Part shown: positions 16,081 to 22,564 of the stretch, in pieces
Layout: each line of letters begins with the position of its first letter
How positions within the stretch are numbered: the stretch's first letter is position 1
Assembly (NCBI GenBank): GCA_902812345.1
Contig: CADDZM010000025.1
Span: 1-33,510, forward strand
Source: Chloroflexota bacterium
Lineage (GTDB): Bacteria; Chloroflexota; Chloroflexia; Chloroheliales; Chloroheliaceae
DNA: 33,510 nt
Direction of reading: 5' to 3'
Made by a program: the position numbers and the translations under genes
The notes under the pieces: generated by a model
Told to the model about the DNA's origin: nothing
Databases searched by the model: none
What the model saw: only the letters and a program-made list of their open reading frames with translations

Positions 16081-16109
16081 ATTTTAGCCGTCTTGTCGTA
16101 TGCGTGCAA
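16081..16109 (-). promoter_or_regulatory. Promoter of the aldo/keto reductase
   Basis: On the minus strand, TTGCAC (16109-16104), a 17-bp spacer and TAAAAT (16086-16081). It lies about 75 bases upstream of the ATG. Confidence 0.65.
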
Positions 16110-16145
16110 TTCTCATCTCTACTTCCGGCCTAATAAGCCGCTAAC

Positions 16146-16174
16146 TTGACTTCATGACCGATTGGTCATATAAC
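16146..16174 (+). promoter_or_regulatory. TetR gene promoter with operator in the spacer
   Basis: TTGACT (16146-16151), a 17-bp spacer and TATAAC (16169-16174). The spacer contains the palindrome ATGACC-GATT-GGTCAT (16154-16169), which touches the -10 box. A bound dimer would block polymerase, the classic TetR autorepression layout. Confidence 0.8.
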
Positions 16175-16261
16175 GTAAGGACAGTAGAAAAAGAGGTCTT
16201 CAGGAAAATTAAGATTATTTATTGGATTATATATTTATTGGATTATATAAAGGAAACTGGC

Positions 16262-16975
16262 ATGGCCCTCAGTCATTTTCTAAAGCTAAAACCGGAAAAA
16301 CAGGAAGCCATTATCCAGGCTGCCATGGACGAATTTATCGAGTACGGCTACGACATGGCCTCGACCAACCGCATTGTCGAGCGAGCGGGTATCGCTAAAG
16401 GCACCCTCTTTAAATATTTCTCAAGCAAAGAAGAGTTATTCTTTTATTTAAATGACAAAATCGTGGACGAAATCAGGCCGCAAGTATATATTATGGACGA
16501 GGAAATACCGGAAGGGCTTTTCGAGGCGCTCAAACTTATAACGATGAAAAAAGCCACCATCCGGTATCGCTTTCCCAGGGAATACGCCCTGGTGCTCCAA
16601 ATGGTCAAAAATGCCAGCCATCCGATTTACCGCAAGCTCCTGGAAAAGTATACCGAACAAAGCATGCAATATTACGAGCGGCTGGTCCAGCGAGTCGATA
16701 CCTCGAATCTCCGCCCTGGCGTCACCCGCGAAGAAGCTTTCCGGTTGGTCGGCTGGACCCTTAGAGGAATGGAAGAGTATATTCTGGAGCAGGTTAAAAC
16801 AACCGAATACAGCGAAGAATTTGAGAAAGTCCTTTACGCCGAGTTCGACCGGACCTGCGAACTTCTTAAATATGGCCTCTACAACCCCGAGCCACGGCCC
16901 CAACCCCAAACCGTACAAACTAACCCTGCTGCCAGTGAAAATATCTATCCTGGAAGAGTAGCCGTCCTGCAATAA
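16262..16975 (+). CDS. TetR/AcrR-family transcriptional regulator
   Basis: 237 residues from the ATG at 16262, seven to eight bases after AAAGGA. An upstream in-frame ATG at 16154 lies inside the operator and is not used. The N-terminal helix-turn-helix (about 10-60) reads AAMDEFIEYGYDMASTNRIV, then GIAKGTLFKYFSSKEEL. The C-terminal ligand domain (about 75-210) is helical and diverse, so the ligand cannot be read. The last 25 residues are Pro/Gln-rich and probably unstructured. It likely represses itself through the palindrome in its promoter, and perhaps the divergent aldo/keto reductase. It is convergent with the cysteine desulfurase, with six bases between the stops. Confidence 0.92.
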   Translation: MALSHFLKLKPEKQEAIIQAAMDEFIEYGYDMASTNRIVERAGIAKGTLFKYFSSKEELFFYLNDKIVDEIRPQVYIMDEEIPEGLFEALKLITMKKATIRYRFPREYALVLQMVKNASHPIYRKLLEKYTEQSMQYYERLVQRVDTSNLRPGVTREEAFRLVGWTLRGMEEYILEQVKTTEYSEEFEKVLYAEFDRTCELLKYGLYNPEPRPQPQTVQTNPAASENIYPGRVAVLQ

Positions 16976-16981
16976 ATATCT

Positions 16982-18145
16982 TTAGGCGGGAACTAACTGC
17001 AAAATGCGGGAAGCCTCGATAATACGGCCGATGGCGTAGTCCACGTCTTCGAGCGTTGTAGTACGGCCAACGCTCAGGCGCAGGCTGGACAAGGCCCGTT
17101 CGGTCCCAAAACCGAGGGCGCAAATTACGTGCGAAGGGTTCGGGTTAGCCGCGTTGCAGGCGCTCCCGGCGGAAAGAGCCACGTCATCGAGCAAGGCGAT
17201 AAAGTCGCTGCTGCTTGTTCCCCGAATGGTGATGTTAAGATTGTGGGGCAGGCGTTGGGTTGGGTGGCCGTTTAACTCAACACCCTCGATATGCCGGCTC
17301 AACTCGTCCAGGATACGGGCGCAATAACCCCTTAAACGGGCGGCTTCTTCTTCCAGTTCGGCCTGACACCATTCAGCCGCCGCGCCAAAGCCGACAATCG
17401 CCGGAACGTTCAGGGTGCCGGAGCGAATCCCCTGTTCGTGACCGCCGCCAAAGATTACGGGCGACACGTCCACGCGTGGGTTTTCGCGCCGCACATATAA
17501 CGCGCCGATGCCTTTAGGGCCGTAAAGTTTGTGGGCTGAAATCGAAAGCAGGTCAATGTTCAGGGCTTCCACGTCGAGCGGCAGATGCCCGGCGTACTGG
17601 GCGGCGTCGGTGTGAAAGATAACGCCGTGTTCGCGGGCAATCCGGCCTATTTCCCGCAAAGGGGCGACCGTACCGATTTCGTTGTTGGCAGCCATTATCG
17701 AAATAAGGATGGTCTGCGGGGTGATAGCCTGGCGGAGTTGGTCGAGGTCTACCTGGCCGAAAGCGTCAACCGGGAGATAAGTCACGCGCTTGCCGAGTTT
17801 TTCCAGCCGTTTGGCCGAGTCGAGGATCGCCTTGTGTTCCGTCACACAGGTAATAATATGGTCGCCTTTGTGAGCATAGGGTTCGGCCACACCCAGGAGC
17901 GCGATATTGTCCGATTCGGTCGCGCCGCTGGTAAAGATTATCTCGTTGGGGCGGGCGTTAATCAGGCTGGCTATTTGCTGCCGGGCATGATTGACCGAGG
18001 CCAGGGCTTGTCTGCCAAAGGCGTGAGTCGCGCTGGCGGCGTTCCCGAAGTCTTCGGAAAAATAGGGCAGCATAGCGGCCAGGACGCGTTTGTCCACCGG
18101 GGTTGTTGCGTTGAAGTCAAGATAAACAGGTCGTCTGGTAGTCAT
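16982..18145 (-). CDS. iscS: Cysteine desulfurase (IscS/NifS class), behind a SAM-I riboswitch
   Basis: 387 residues, PLP enzyme that takes sulfur from cysteine for Fe-S clusters, thiolated tRNA and cofactors. It opens YLDFNATTPVDKRVL; the PLP Lys206 is in SISAHKLYGPKG and TEH carries His104. RSGTLNVPAI and the catalytic loop SAGSACNAANPNPSHV (Cys330) follow. The long loop marks a group I (IscS/NifS) enzyme, not SufS. It has no iscU, iscR or tRNA thiolation gene beside it, so the acceptor is unknown. GAGGGG precedes the ATG. The leader carries a SAM-I aptamer, terminator and promoter, so expression should fall when SAM is high. This links cysteine sulfur release to methionine status. Confidence 0.93.
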   Translation of the reverse strand: MTTRRPVYLDFNATTPVDKRVLAAMLPYFSEDFGNAASATHAFGRQALASVNHARQQIASLINARPNEIIFTSGATESDNIALLGVAEPYAHKGDHIITCVTEHKAILDSAKRLEKLGKRVTYLPVDAFGQVDLDQLRQAITPQTILISIMAANNEIGTVAPLREIGRIAREHGVIFHTDAAQYAGHLPLDVEALNIDLLSISAHKLYGPKGIGALYVRRENPRVDVSPVIFGGGHEQGIRSGTLNVPAIVGFGAAAEWCQAELEEEAARLRGYCARILDELSRHIEGVELNGHPTQRLPHNLNITIRGTSSSDFIALLDDVALSAGSACNAANPNPSHVICALGFGTERALSSLRLSVGRTTTLEDVDYAIGRIIEASRILQLVPA

Positions 18146-18166
18146 TTTATTCCCCTCTTTCTACCG

Positions 18167-18184
18167 GGTAAGCCTGGGCTTACC
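18167..18184 (-). promoter_or_regulatory. Hairpin just upstream of the iscS ribosome site
   Basis: GGTAAGCC (18167-18174) and GGCTTACC (18177-18184) form an 8-bp inverted repeat about ten bases from the Shine-Dalgarno sequence of iscS. It may affect translation or be an inert part of the leader. Confidence 0.45.
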
Positions 18185-18216
18185 GCTTTTCGTTGGTTAA
18201 AGATTTTGAGCGAAAG

Positions 18217-18228
18217 GATAAAGGGGGG
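18217..18228 (-). repeat. Third copy of the switch strand
   Basis: On the minus strand CCCCCCTTTATC (18228-18217) nearly repeats the terminator 5' arm and could also pair with GATAAGGGGG. It lies after the T-run, so it cannot prevent termination at that site. It may be a duplication relic or a secondary hairpin in read-through RNA. Confidence 0.4.
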
Positions 18229-18237
18229 ATTAGCTAT

Positions 18238-18275
18238 AAAACCAAAACCCCCTTATCTTCGCCGGGATAAGGGGG
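18238..18275 (-). terminator. Riboswitch-controlled terminator of iscS
   Basis: On the minus strand CCCCCTTATC (18275-18266) pairs with GATAAGGGGG (18257-18248), followed by TTTTGGTTTT. The 5' arm CCCTTATC can instead pair, with one wobble, with the 3' strand of the aptamer P1 stem (GATGAGGG, 18337-18330). The two structures exclude each other, as in an S-box switch. Confidence 0.85.
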
Positions 18276-18329
18276 TAGAATTATTGTAAGGCTGGCAGAA
18301 ATACAATAAACGCCAGTTTTCTTTTCATT

Positions 18330-18450
18330 CCCTCATCTTGCAAAGCATTTATAACTTTGCCGGAATTGGCACCTTACGCATATTGTTTTGTGCTTGCGCT
18401 GGTTGCCGGGCTTCACAGGGCCGTATACCCTCCACCTCTCTTGATAAGAG
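18330..18450 (-). promoter_or_regulatory. SAM-I (S-box) riboswitch aptamer
   Basis: Read on the minus strand. P1 is CTCTTATC (18450-18443) with GATGAGGG (18337-18330). The conserved core follows: AAGAGAGGTGGAGGG, then TGTGAAGCCCGGCAACC. P3 is CGCA/TGCG around an A-rich loop, then AAGGTGCCAATTCC (18375-18362), and P4 is GCAAAG/CTTTGC. All four helices and the invariant core blocks of SAM-I are present in order. The expression platform with terminator and antiterminator lies downstream, then iscS. SAM binding should stabilise P1, allow the terminator and turn iscS off. Confidence 0.95.
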
Positions 18451-18494
18451 TTCAGTTCTATTCGATTGTTAATCCGTGCTTTCGGCACTTCCAC

Positions 18495-18523
18495 AGGGTA
18501 AGCGATAAACGCCGTTTTGTCAA
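18495..18523 (-). promoter_or_regulatory. Promoter of the riboswitch-iscS transcript
   Basis: On the minus strand TTGACA (18523-18518), a 17-bp spacer and TACCCT (18500-18495). The predicted start near 18488 puts a GTGC/GCAC hairpin and about 35 nt before P1. It lies within 60 bases downstream of the Gfo/Idh stop, so iscS has its own promoter. Confidence 0.7.
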
Positions 18524-18549
18524 TGGCTTTTGCGGCCAGTAAATAAAAA

Positions 18550-19611
18550 CTACTCGTCCAGCAGGATGGTGCGTCTTTCCCGGCTGCACTGGATGGCTTT
18601 TTCAATAAGCTCGATATTTTTGGCGGCTTCGGTCGCCTGGACCGGCGCCGGGCCGTTCCCATCCAGGCAAGCCCCAAGTTGGCGGTAGAAACCGGGGTAG
18701 TCGCCGGGCAAAGTCTCGATACGGGCTTTCGAGACTTCCAGGCCGCTCGTTGTCGCAGTCAGTTCGCCATACCATTCGGCGGTTTCCTTGCCCCAGTTCG
18801 GATTAGCCGGGCCGGGCCTTTCGCCACGCAACAGGGCCGCTTCCTGGGGGTCCATCCCAAACTTGACGAAACTGCCGCCGTTGCCGTGAATTTGAAAGTG
18901 CGGTCCAGGCTCCTTGACCAGGCAACTTGAATGTAAAATCACCTGTAGAGTGCCATAATCCAAAAGAAGGTGGAAATAATCGGTAGTCTGAGCGCCGGGG
19001 CGCTGGTTGCGCAGGTCGGCGGTAAGCGCTTTCGGCAGGCCAAAGAGTTGCACGGCCTGGTCAATCAGGTGCGCGCCCAGGTCGTAAAGGATACCGGAAC
19101 CGGGCAAATCCTGCTCACGCCAGCGCACCTTCACGTCCGGCCTGAAACGGTCGTAGCGAATTTCGCACGAATAAATATCGCCCAGCAGCCCGGCGGCCAG
19201 TAAAGCTTTGATGGTCAGGAAATCTCCATCCCAGCGGCGGCTCTGGTAAACACTCAAGACGCGTTCTTTTTCAGTGGCCAAACGAATCAGTTCGGCAGCC
19301 TCGCGGCTGGTAATTGTAAAGGGTTTATCCACCACGACGTGCTTTCCGGCATGCAAAGCAGCCTGGGCCAGCGGGAAATGGCTCTGGTTGGGTGTGGCGA
19401 TAACCACCAGTTCTATTTCCGGGTCGGCGAGGGCTTCGTCAAAAGTGGGAACCACCTCGACCTGGGGTAAATCGGCCAGCACTTTAGCCCGGTCAGAAGA
19501 AACTACTTTGGTCAGGCGCAACCCCGGTGTTACCACCAGCGAGGGCGCGTGGAAAATCCTTCCGGCGAAACCATAACCCACCAGGGCCGCCTTTTTACCG
19601 GCATCAACCAT
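18550..19611 (-). CDS. Gfo/Idh/MocA-family oxidoreductase
   Basis: 353 residues from the ATG at 19611, preceded by GGAAGG about eleven bases upstream; an in-frame start at 19653 has no better support. The N-terminal Rossmann fold has ALVGYGFAGRIFHAP (GxGxxG) and IATPNQSHFPLAQAALHAGK. VVDKPFT contains the catalytic Lys of the usual EKP motif, here DKP. The C-terminal alpha/beta domain (about 130-330) includes GSGILYDLGAHLIDQAVQLFG with the expected Asp/His. The overall pattern resembles YdgJ/IolW-type inositol dehydrogenases, but many sugars and derivatives are used in this family. NAD(P)-dependent, cytoplasmic. The gene is alone on its strand, with 11-bp direct repeats about 45-65 bases upstream. 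Confidence 0.9.
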   Translation of the reverse strand: MVDAGKKAALVGYGFAGRIFHAPSLVVTPGLRLTKVVSSDRAKVLADLPQVEVVPTFDEALADPEIELVVIATPNQSHFPLAQAALHAGKHVVVDKPFTITSREAAELIRLATEKERVLSVYQSRRWDGDFLTIKALLAAGLLGDIYSCEIRYDRFRPDVKVRWREQDLPGSGILYDLGAHLIDQAVQLFGLPKALTADLRNQRPGAQTTDYFHLLLDYGTLQVILHSSCLVKEPGPHFQIHGNGGSFVKFGMDPQEAALLRGERPGPANPNWGKETAEWYGELTATTSGLEVSKARIETLPGDYPGFYRQLGACLDGNGPAPVQATEAAKNIELIEKAIQCSRERRTILLDE

Positions 19612-19654
19612 ATTTTTATAATTCCTTCCTGAAATGAAACCCGGCACGCTCAAT

Positions 19655-19676
19655 ATTTAACCTTTATTTAACCTTT
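19655..19676 (-). repeat. Two tandem 11-nt repeats, possible response-regulator site
   Basis: ATTTAACCTTT occurs twice in a row at 19655-19665 and 19666-19676. One turn per repeat and the TTAACC core are typical of DNA sites of OmpR/PhoB-type regulators. It lies upstream of the Gfo/Idh gene, where a minus-strand promoter would be. Confidence 0.45.
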
Positions 19677-19792
19677 TAGATTGGCCGGATTGTACTTCTT
19701 TTCGATGATAAGTTCAATTATGCGGCATTATCTGTTTAAAATCAGGTTTAAGATTATGCGGGCATTTCTCACCGGACGTTTTAGCCCTGTTT

Positions 19793-19823
19793 CACTGACT
19801 ACCGCCTACTGACCACTGACTAC
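19793..19823 (+). repeat. Degenerate CACTGACTAC direct repeat
   Basis: CACTGACTAC lies at 19793-19802 and again at 19814-19823, with the related CCTACTGAC between. It looks like simple-sequence slippage with no clear function. Confidence 0.5.
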
Positions 19824-19875
19824 TTTCTCCCACATAATTGCCTAAAGACTTATTGACTATCTCCTGAAAGCGTGT

Positions 19876-19903
19876 AATTAACTTACACATAAGTAAGTTA
19901 ATT
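19876..19903 (+). promoter_or_regulatory. Palindromic operator upstream of the TetR pseudogene
   Basis: AATTAACTTAC (19876-19886), spacer ACATAA and GTAAGTTAATT (19893-19903): a perfect 11-bp inverted repeat. It lies 18 bases before the ATG of the broken TetR gene, where an autoregulatory site is expected. Confidence 0.65.
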
Positions 19904-19921
19904 TCGAGGTAGAAATATATA

Positions 19922-20546
19922 ATGCTTAAGGCTGATTTAAGAACAACCCCTACCAGAGAGCGTGTTATCTAGGAGGCCCGGCGGCTGTACCTGGCCGGTG
20001 GCTACAATTACCTCAATCTGGATGTGATTGCCCGTACCCTCAACATAACGCGCCCGGCCCTTTACTTCCATTTTCCAGGGGAAAGAACAGGTATTGCAGA
20101 ACGTTATCGAGTCGTTCGGAGTGGAAATCGTCGGGCAACTCGAGGCCGCTGCGGAAGGCTACCCTACAGCCCGGGAGAAATTCAAAAGTATCCTGCCGTA
20201 TGTCGCCAGCAAGCCTTTGATAGATGCCCGGGAAATTTGCCAGGCCGAATTGGAAGATTTGAGCCTGGAAACCCGCCGGAAATTACAGGCAGTTTTTCAA
20301 AATTTAAGTCAGGTCATTATCGGGATAGTCGAAGATGGTATCAGCGGTGGTGAATTGCGCCAGGTAGAGCCGAATATTGCCGTATTTAGCTTTATGAACT
20401 TGTGACAGCAAACCGAGCAATTCGTCAATTTGCGCCGCCAGTTACCCCAGGAAATGGGCGGGAAATTCCCGGAACGGATTGAGGACATGATTGAGGCCTT
20501 GCTTGATTTATGGTTCGACGGTGTAGCGGGTCCGACCGAAAAATAA
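19922..20546 (+). pseudogene. TetR-family regulator, pseudogene with two stops and a frameshift
   Basis: The ATG at 19922 opens MLKADLRTTPTRERVI and is cut by TAG at codon 17. After it the frame resumes with EARRLYLAGGYNYLNLDVIA and RPALYFHFP, a clear TetR helix-turn-helix. At about 20080-20083 one extra G shifts the frame, after which KEQVLQNVIESFGVEIVGQL and the rest follow. A TGA at 20403 interrupts again before QQTEQFVNLRRQLPQEMGG, and the natural end is TAA at 20544-20546. Three separate lesions make sequencing error unlikely as the only cause. The palindrome upstream is intact. Its former targets are unknown. Confidence 0.88.
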
Positions 20547-20585
20547 AATTACTAAAAAGAAACCAAACCGCACCAGGCACAAAAG

Positions 20586-20623
20586 AAAAGCGACAGGCAT
20601 CCTGTAAGATACCTATCGCTTTT
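20586..20623. terminator. Bidirectional terminator between TetR pseudogene and RRM gene
   Basis: AAAAGCGACAGG (20586-20597) pairs with CCTATCGCTTTT (20612-20623), with one mismatch. The U-run on both strands serves the convergent pseudogene and RRM gene. Confidence 0.85.
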
Positions 20624-20674
20624 CAATTCCCGATTATCCTTTTAAGGGATAAGTTGGTAGTCTTTTCGGAAAGA

Positions 20675-21073
20675 CTAGCGACTCCGGCCTCCGCCGTAGC
20701 CACCACGGTCGTTGTAGCCGCCACCGCCGCGATTGCCGCCGCCGTAACCGCCGCCACCGCCGCGATTGCCGCCGCCGTAACCGCCGCCACCGCTGCGACC
20801 ACCGCCGTAGCCGCCCTCACGCCGCTCCTGGGGTTTGGCTTCGTTGACCACGAGGGTCCGGCCATCCAGTTCGGTGTTGTTGAGGGTGGTAATGGCGCGC
20901 TGGGCGTCTTCTTCGTTGACCATTTCAACAAAGCCGAAGCCTTTGGCGCGGCCCGTGTCGCGATCAGTCACGATGCGAACGGATTCTACCTGACCAACCT
21001 GCGCGAAGAAATCTTCCAGAGCCTGCTCAGTGGTATAATAGGACAAACTGCCAACATACAATCTCTTACCCAT
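20675..21073 (-). CDS. Glycine-rich RRM RNA-binding protein
   Basis: 132 residues from the ATG at 21073; an in-frame start at 21124 adds an unlikely tail. One RNA-recognition motif spans about 3-80, with RNP2 LYVGSL (5-10) and RNP1 KGFGFVEM (44-51). The C-terminus (about 87-132) is a Gly/Tyr/Arg-rich tail made of GGYGGGNRGGGG units. This architecture matches the cyanobacterial and Chloroflexota Rbp proteins, often cold-induced RNA chaperones. The tail is coded by a near-exact 33-nt tandem repeat (gattgcc blocks at 20731 and 20764), so copy number may vary between strains. AAAGGA lies about 13 bases before the ATG, and a strong hairpin is in the leader. Confidence 0.9.
   Translation of the reverse strand: MGKRLYVGSLSYYTTEQALEDFFAQVGQVESVRIVTDRDTGRAKGFGFVEMVNEEDAQRAITTLNNTELDGRTLVVNEAKPQERREGGYGGGRSGGGGYGGGNRGGGGGYGGGNRGGGGYNDRGGYGGGRSR
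20728..20793 (-). repeat. 33-nt tandem repeat coding the glycine-rich tail
   Basis: Two consecutive near-identical 33-nt units, each coding about 11 residues of the GGYGGGNRGGG type, inside the RRM gene. Confidence 0.7.
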
Positions 21074-21130
21074 AACGAAAATAGGTTCCTTTCTTATAAC
21101 GAACGCTTGAAACAATATCAGCACACCGAA

Positions 21131-21154
21131 CCTGACTTCGTTGAGGAAGTCAGG
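21131..21154 (-). promoter_or_regulatory. Leader hairpin of the RRM gene
   Basis: CCTGACTTC (21131-21139) and GAAGTCAGG (21146-21154) form a perfect 9-bp stem with a 6-nt loop, about 60 bases upstream of the RRM start. It could control stability or translation of the mRNA, perhaps by temperature, as cold-induced RRM genes often have structured leaders. Confidence 0.5.
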
Positions 21155-21467
21155 CTTTAACTAAACCCGGCTATTTAAGCAAAGAATAATTGAAGTGTAC
21201 TTTTTAAAGTGAAGTTCAACTGGAACCTGTAAACAGTGGAAAGTTAGTTTGCGTTCATTCGTGTGGCCGACTCTAGCAGTCGAAACGATGCTTTTGGCGG
21301 TGTCCCTTGAGAGGCTACAAACAAATTCTGGCGAGAAACATTCACACAGGTTCTTTTTTAACTTGCTCCGATATTATACCTCTTGCATTCAATTTTTGCA
21401 ACCTTTATTTTCTTTAATAGCCTCAAACTTACAAACTCTAACCTCAAAATAAAATCTAAAAAGGATT

Positions 21468-21507
21468 TTAACCAATTATTAATCTAACTCTTACCAGATT
21501 CTTACCA
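21468..21507 (+). promoter_or_regulatory. Four direct repeats at 11-bp spacing upstream of ctaC
   Basis: TTAACC (21468), TTAATC (21479), CTTACC (21490) and CTTACC (21501) are spaced exactly 11 bp. This is the layout of OmpR/PhoB/ResD-type response-regulator sites, placed about 30 bases before a candidate -10. The regulator is not identified. Confidence 0.55.
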
Positions 21508-21539
21508 AAAAAACTTAAGCTGACATCAACTCCCTTGTC

Positions 21540-21545
21540 TATACT
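21540..21545 (+). promoter_or_regulatory. Candidate -10 of the cta-qcr operon
   Basis: TATACT at 21540-21545, about 48 bases before the ctaC start, with no recognisable -35. An activator-dependent promoter, using the direct repeats upstream, would explain that. Confidence 0.5.
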
Positions 21546-21592
21546 ACCGGGAGTTTCCATGCTGCTATTCAAACGAAAGGGGGCCGGGAAAA

Positions 21593-22564
21593 TTGTTTGA
21601 TCCAATTTCACCGCACGAGAAAGATATATCGGACCTGTTTATTTTTGTCCTGATTTTGGGCGGTGTGGTCTTTTCGCTGGTATCAGGATTATTAATCTAT
21701 GCGCTTATCACCGGTCGGCGCCGGTCACGCCAGCAAGGGCTACCCCCCCAGGTCAGCGGCAATACCAAACTGGAGTTTGCCTGGACTGCCGCCCCGGCGG
21801 CGCTGTTGATTGCCCTGTTCATCCCGACCGTTATGGTGATGAACTCTTCCGACCCTGCCAAACCAGCTAACGCAAATGCCGCCGCCGATGTGGTTATTAT
21901 CGGCCACCAGTGGTGGTGGGAATACCAGTACCCTAAACAGGGTGTTATAACCGCTAACGAATTACATTTGCCGGTCCAGCCCGCTGACAATTCTAACGGT
22001 TTGCTTATTCACCTCAAATCGGCGGATGTGCAGCACGACTTCTGGGTACCTGCTTTAAGCCGCAAGATAGACATTTATCCCGACAAGGATAATTATCTTT
22101 ATTTCAAGCCGACCACTGTAACTCCCCAGGGTCAGCCGCTGGTTGGCGCTTGCGCGGAGTATTGTGGGGCCCAACATGCCTGGATGCGCATTAATGTAAT
22201 TGTCCAGAGCCAGGCCGATTTCGATAGCTGGATAGCCTCCCAGAAAGTCCCCCAGGCCAAAACGACTGCCACCAACAGCGCACAGGGCGACCCGGTGCGC
22301 GGAGAACAGGTCTTTTTGAACAACACCTGTATCAACTGCCACGCTATTTCCGGTACCACGGCTAACAGCAATATTGCGCCAAACCTTACTCACCTGGGCA
22401 GCCGCGCGACACTGGGGACCGGTATTATTGAAAATACGCCGCCGAACCTCAAACGGTGGATTACCGACCCTAACGCAATCAAACCCGGTCTTCGTATGCC
22501 CGGCTATTCGTTGTCGCAGCAAGACCTCAATGACCTGGTAGCTTACCTGGAGGAGCAAAAATGA
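21593..22564 (+). CDS. ctaC: Cytochrome c oxidase subunit II with fused cytochrome c (caa3 type)
   Basis: 323 residues from a TTG behind AAAGGGGG. TM1 is about 14-39 and TM2 about 64-84, then the extracellular cupredoxin domain (about 95-215). The CuA ligands are present: His148 (VQHDFW), Cys187, Glu189, Cys191 (CAEYCG), His195 and Met198. GHQWWWEYQY is the usual aromatic electron-entry patch. A cytochrome c domain (about 232-323) follows, with CINCH at 246-250 and RMPGY as the likely Met ligand. There is no cleavable signal peptide. This is a caa3 subunit, so it carries its own electron donor. It overlaps ctaD by four bases (ATGA). Confidence 0.96.
   Translation: MFDPISPHEKDISDLFIFVLILGGVVFSLVSGLLIYALITGRRRSRQQGLPPQVSGNTKLEFAWTAAPAALLIALFIPTVMVMNSSDPAKPANANAAADVVIIGHQWWWEYQYPKQGVITANELHLPVQPADNSNGLLIHLKSADVQHDFWVPALSRKIDIYPDKDNYLYFKPTTVTPQGQPLVGACAEYCGAQHAWMRINVIVQSQADFDSWIASQKVPQAKTTATNSAQGDPVRGEQVFLNNTCINCHAISGTTANSNIAPNLTHLGSRATLGTGIIENTPPNLKRWITDPNAIKPGLRMPGYSLSQQDLNDLVAYLEEQK

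Larger units (their letters stand above)
19612..19921. other. Gene-free divergent region, rich in repeats
   Basis: No ORF is supported in these 310 bases. They hold the Gfo/Idh Shine-Dalgarno (19624-19629), an 11-nt tandem repeat (19655-19676), a CACTGACTAC direct repeat (19793 and 19814) and a long palindrome (19876-19903). The AT content is higher than in the flanking genes. Confidence 0.5.
21155..21592. other. Gene-free region upstream of the cta operon
   Basis: About 440 bases with no credible ORF. The right half is AT-rich and contains the four 11-bp repeats (21468-21507) and a candidate -10 (21540-21545). The left half should carry the RRM promoter on the minus strand, but no good hexamer pair was found. 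Confidence 0.5.

Noticed and set aside
16154-16261. TetR gene starting at 16154
   Set aside because: That ATG is part of the operator and upstream of the likely transcription start. The ATG at 16262 has the ribosome site and the family N-terminus.
18292-18316. CTGGC/GCCAG hairpin with plus-strand T-run read as a plus terminator
   Set aside because: No plus-strand gene ends here. It sits inside the minus-strand riboswitch platform between aptamer and terminator.
18333-18677. 114-aa minus-strand ORF near the Gfo/Idh end
   Set aside because: It overlaps the riboswitch and the Gfo/Idh gene out of frame, with basic, low-complexity translation.
20510-21160. Long plus-strand ORF of 216 aa over the RRM gene
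   Set aside because: Ala/Thr/Val-rich translation is the antisense shadow of the glycine-repeat tail. The minus frame has true RNP1 and RNP2 motifs.
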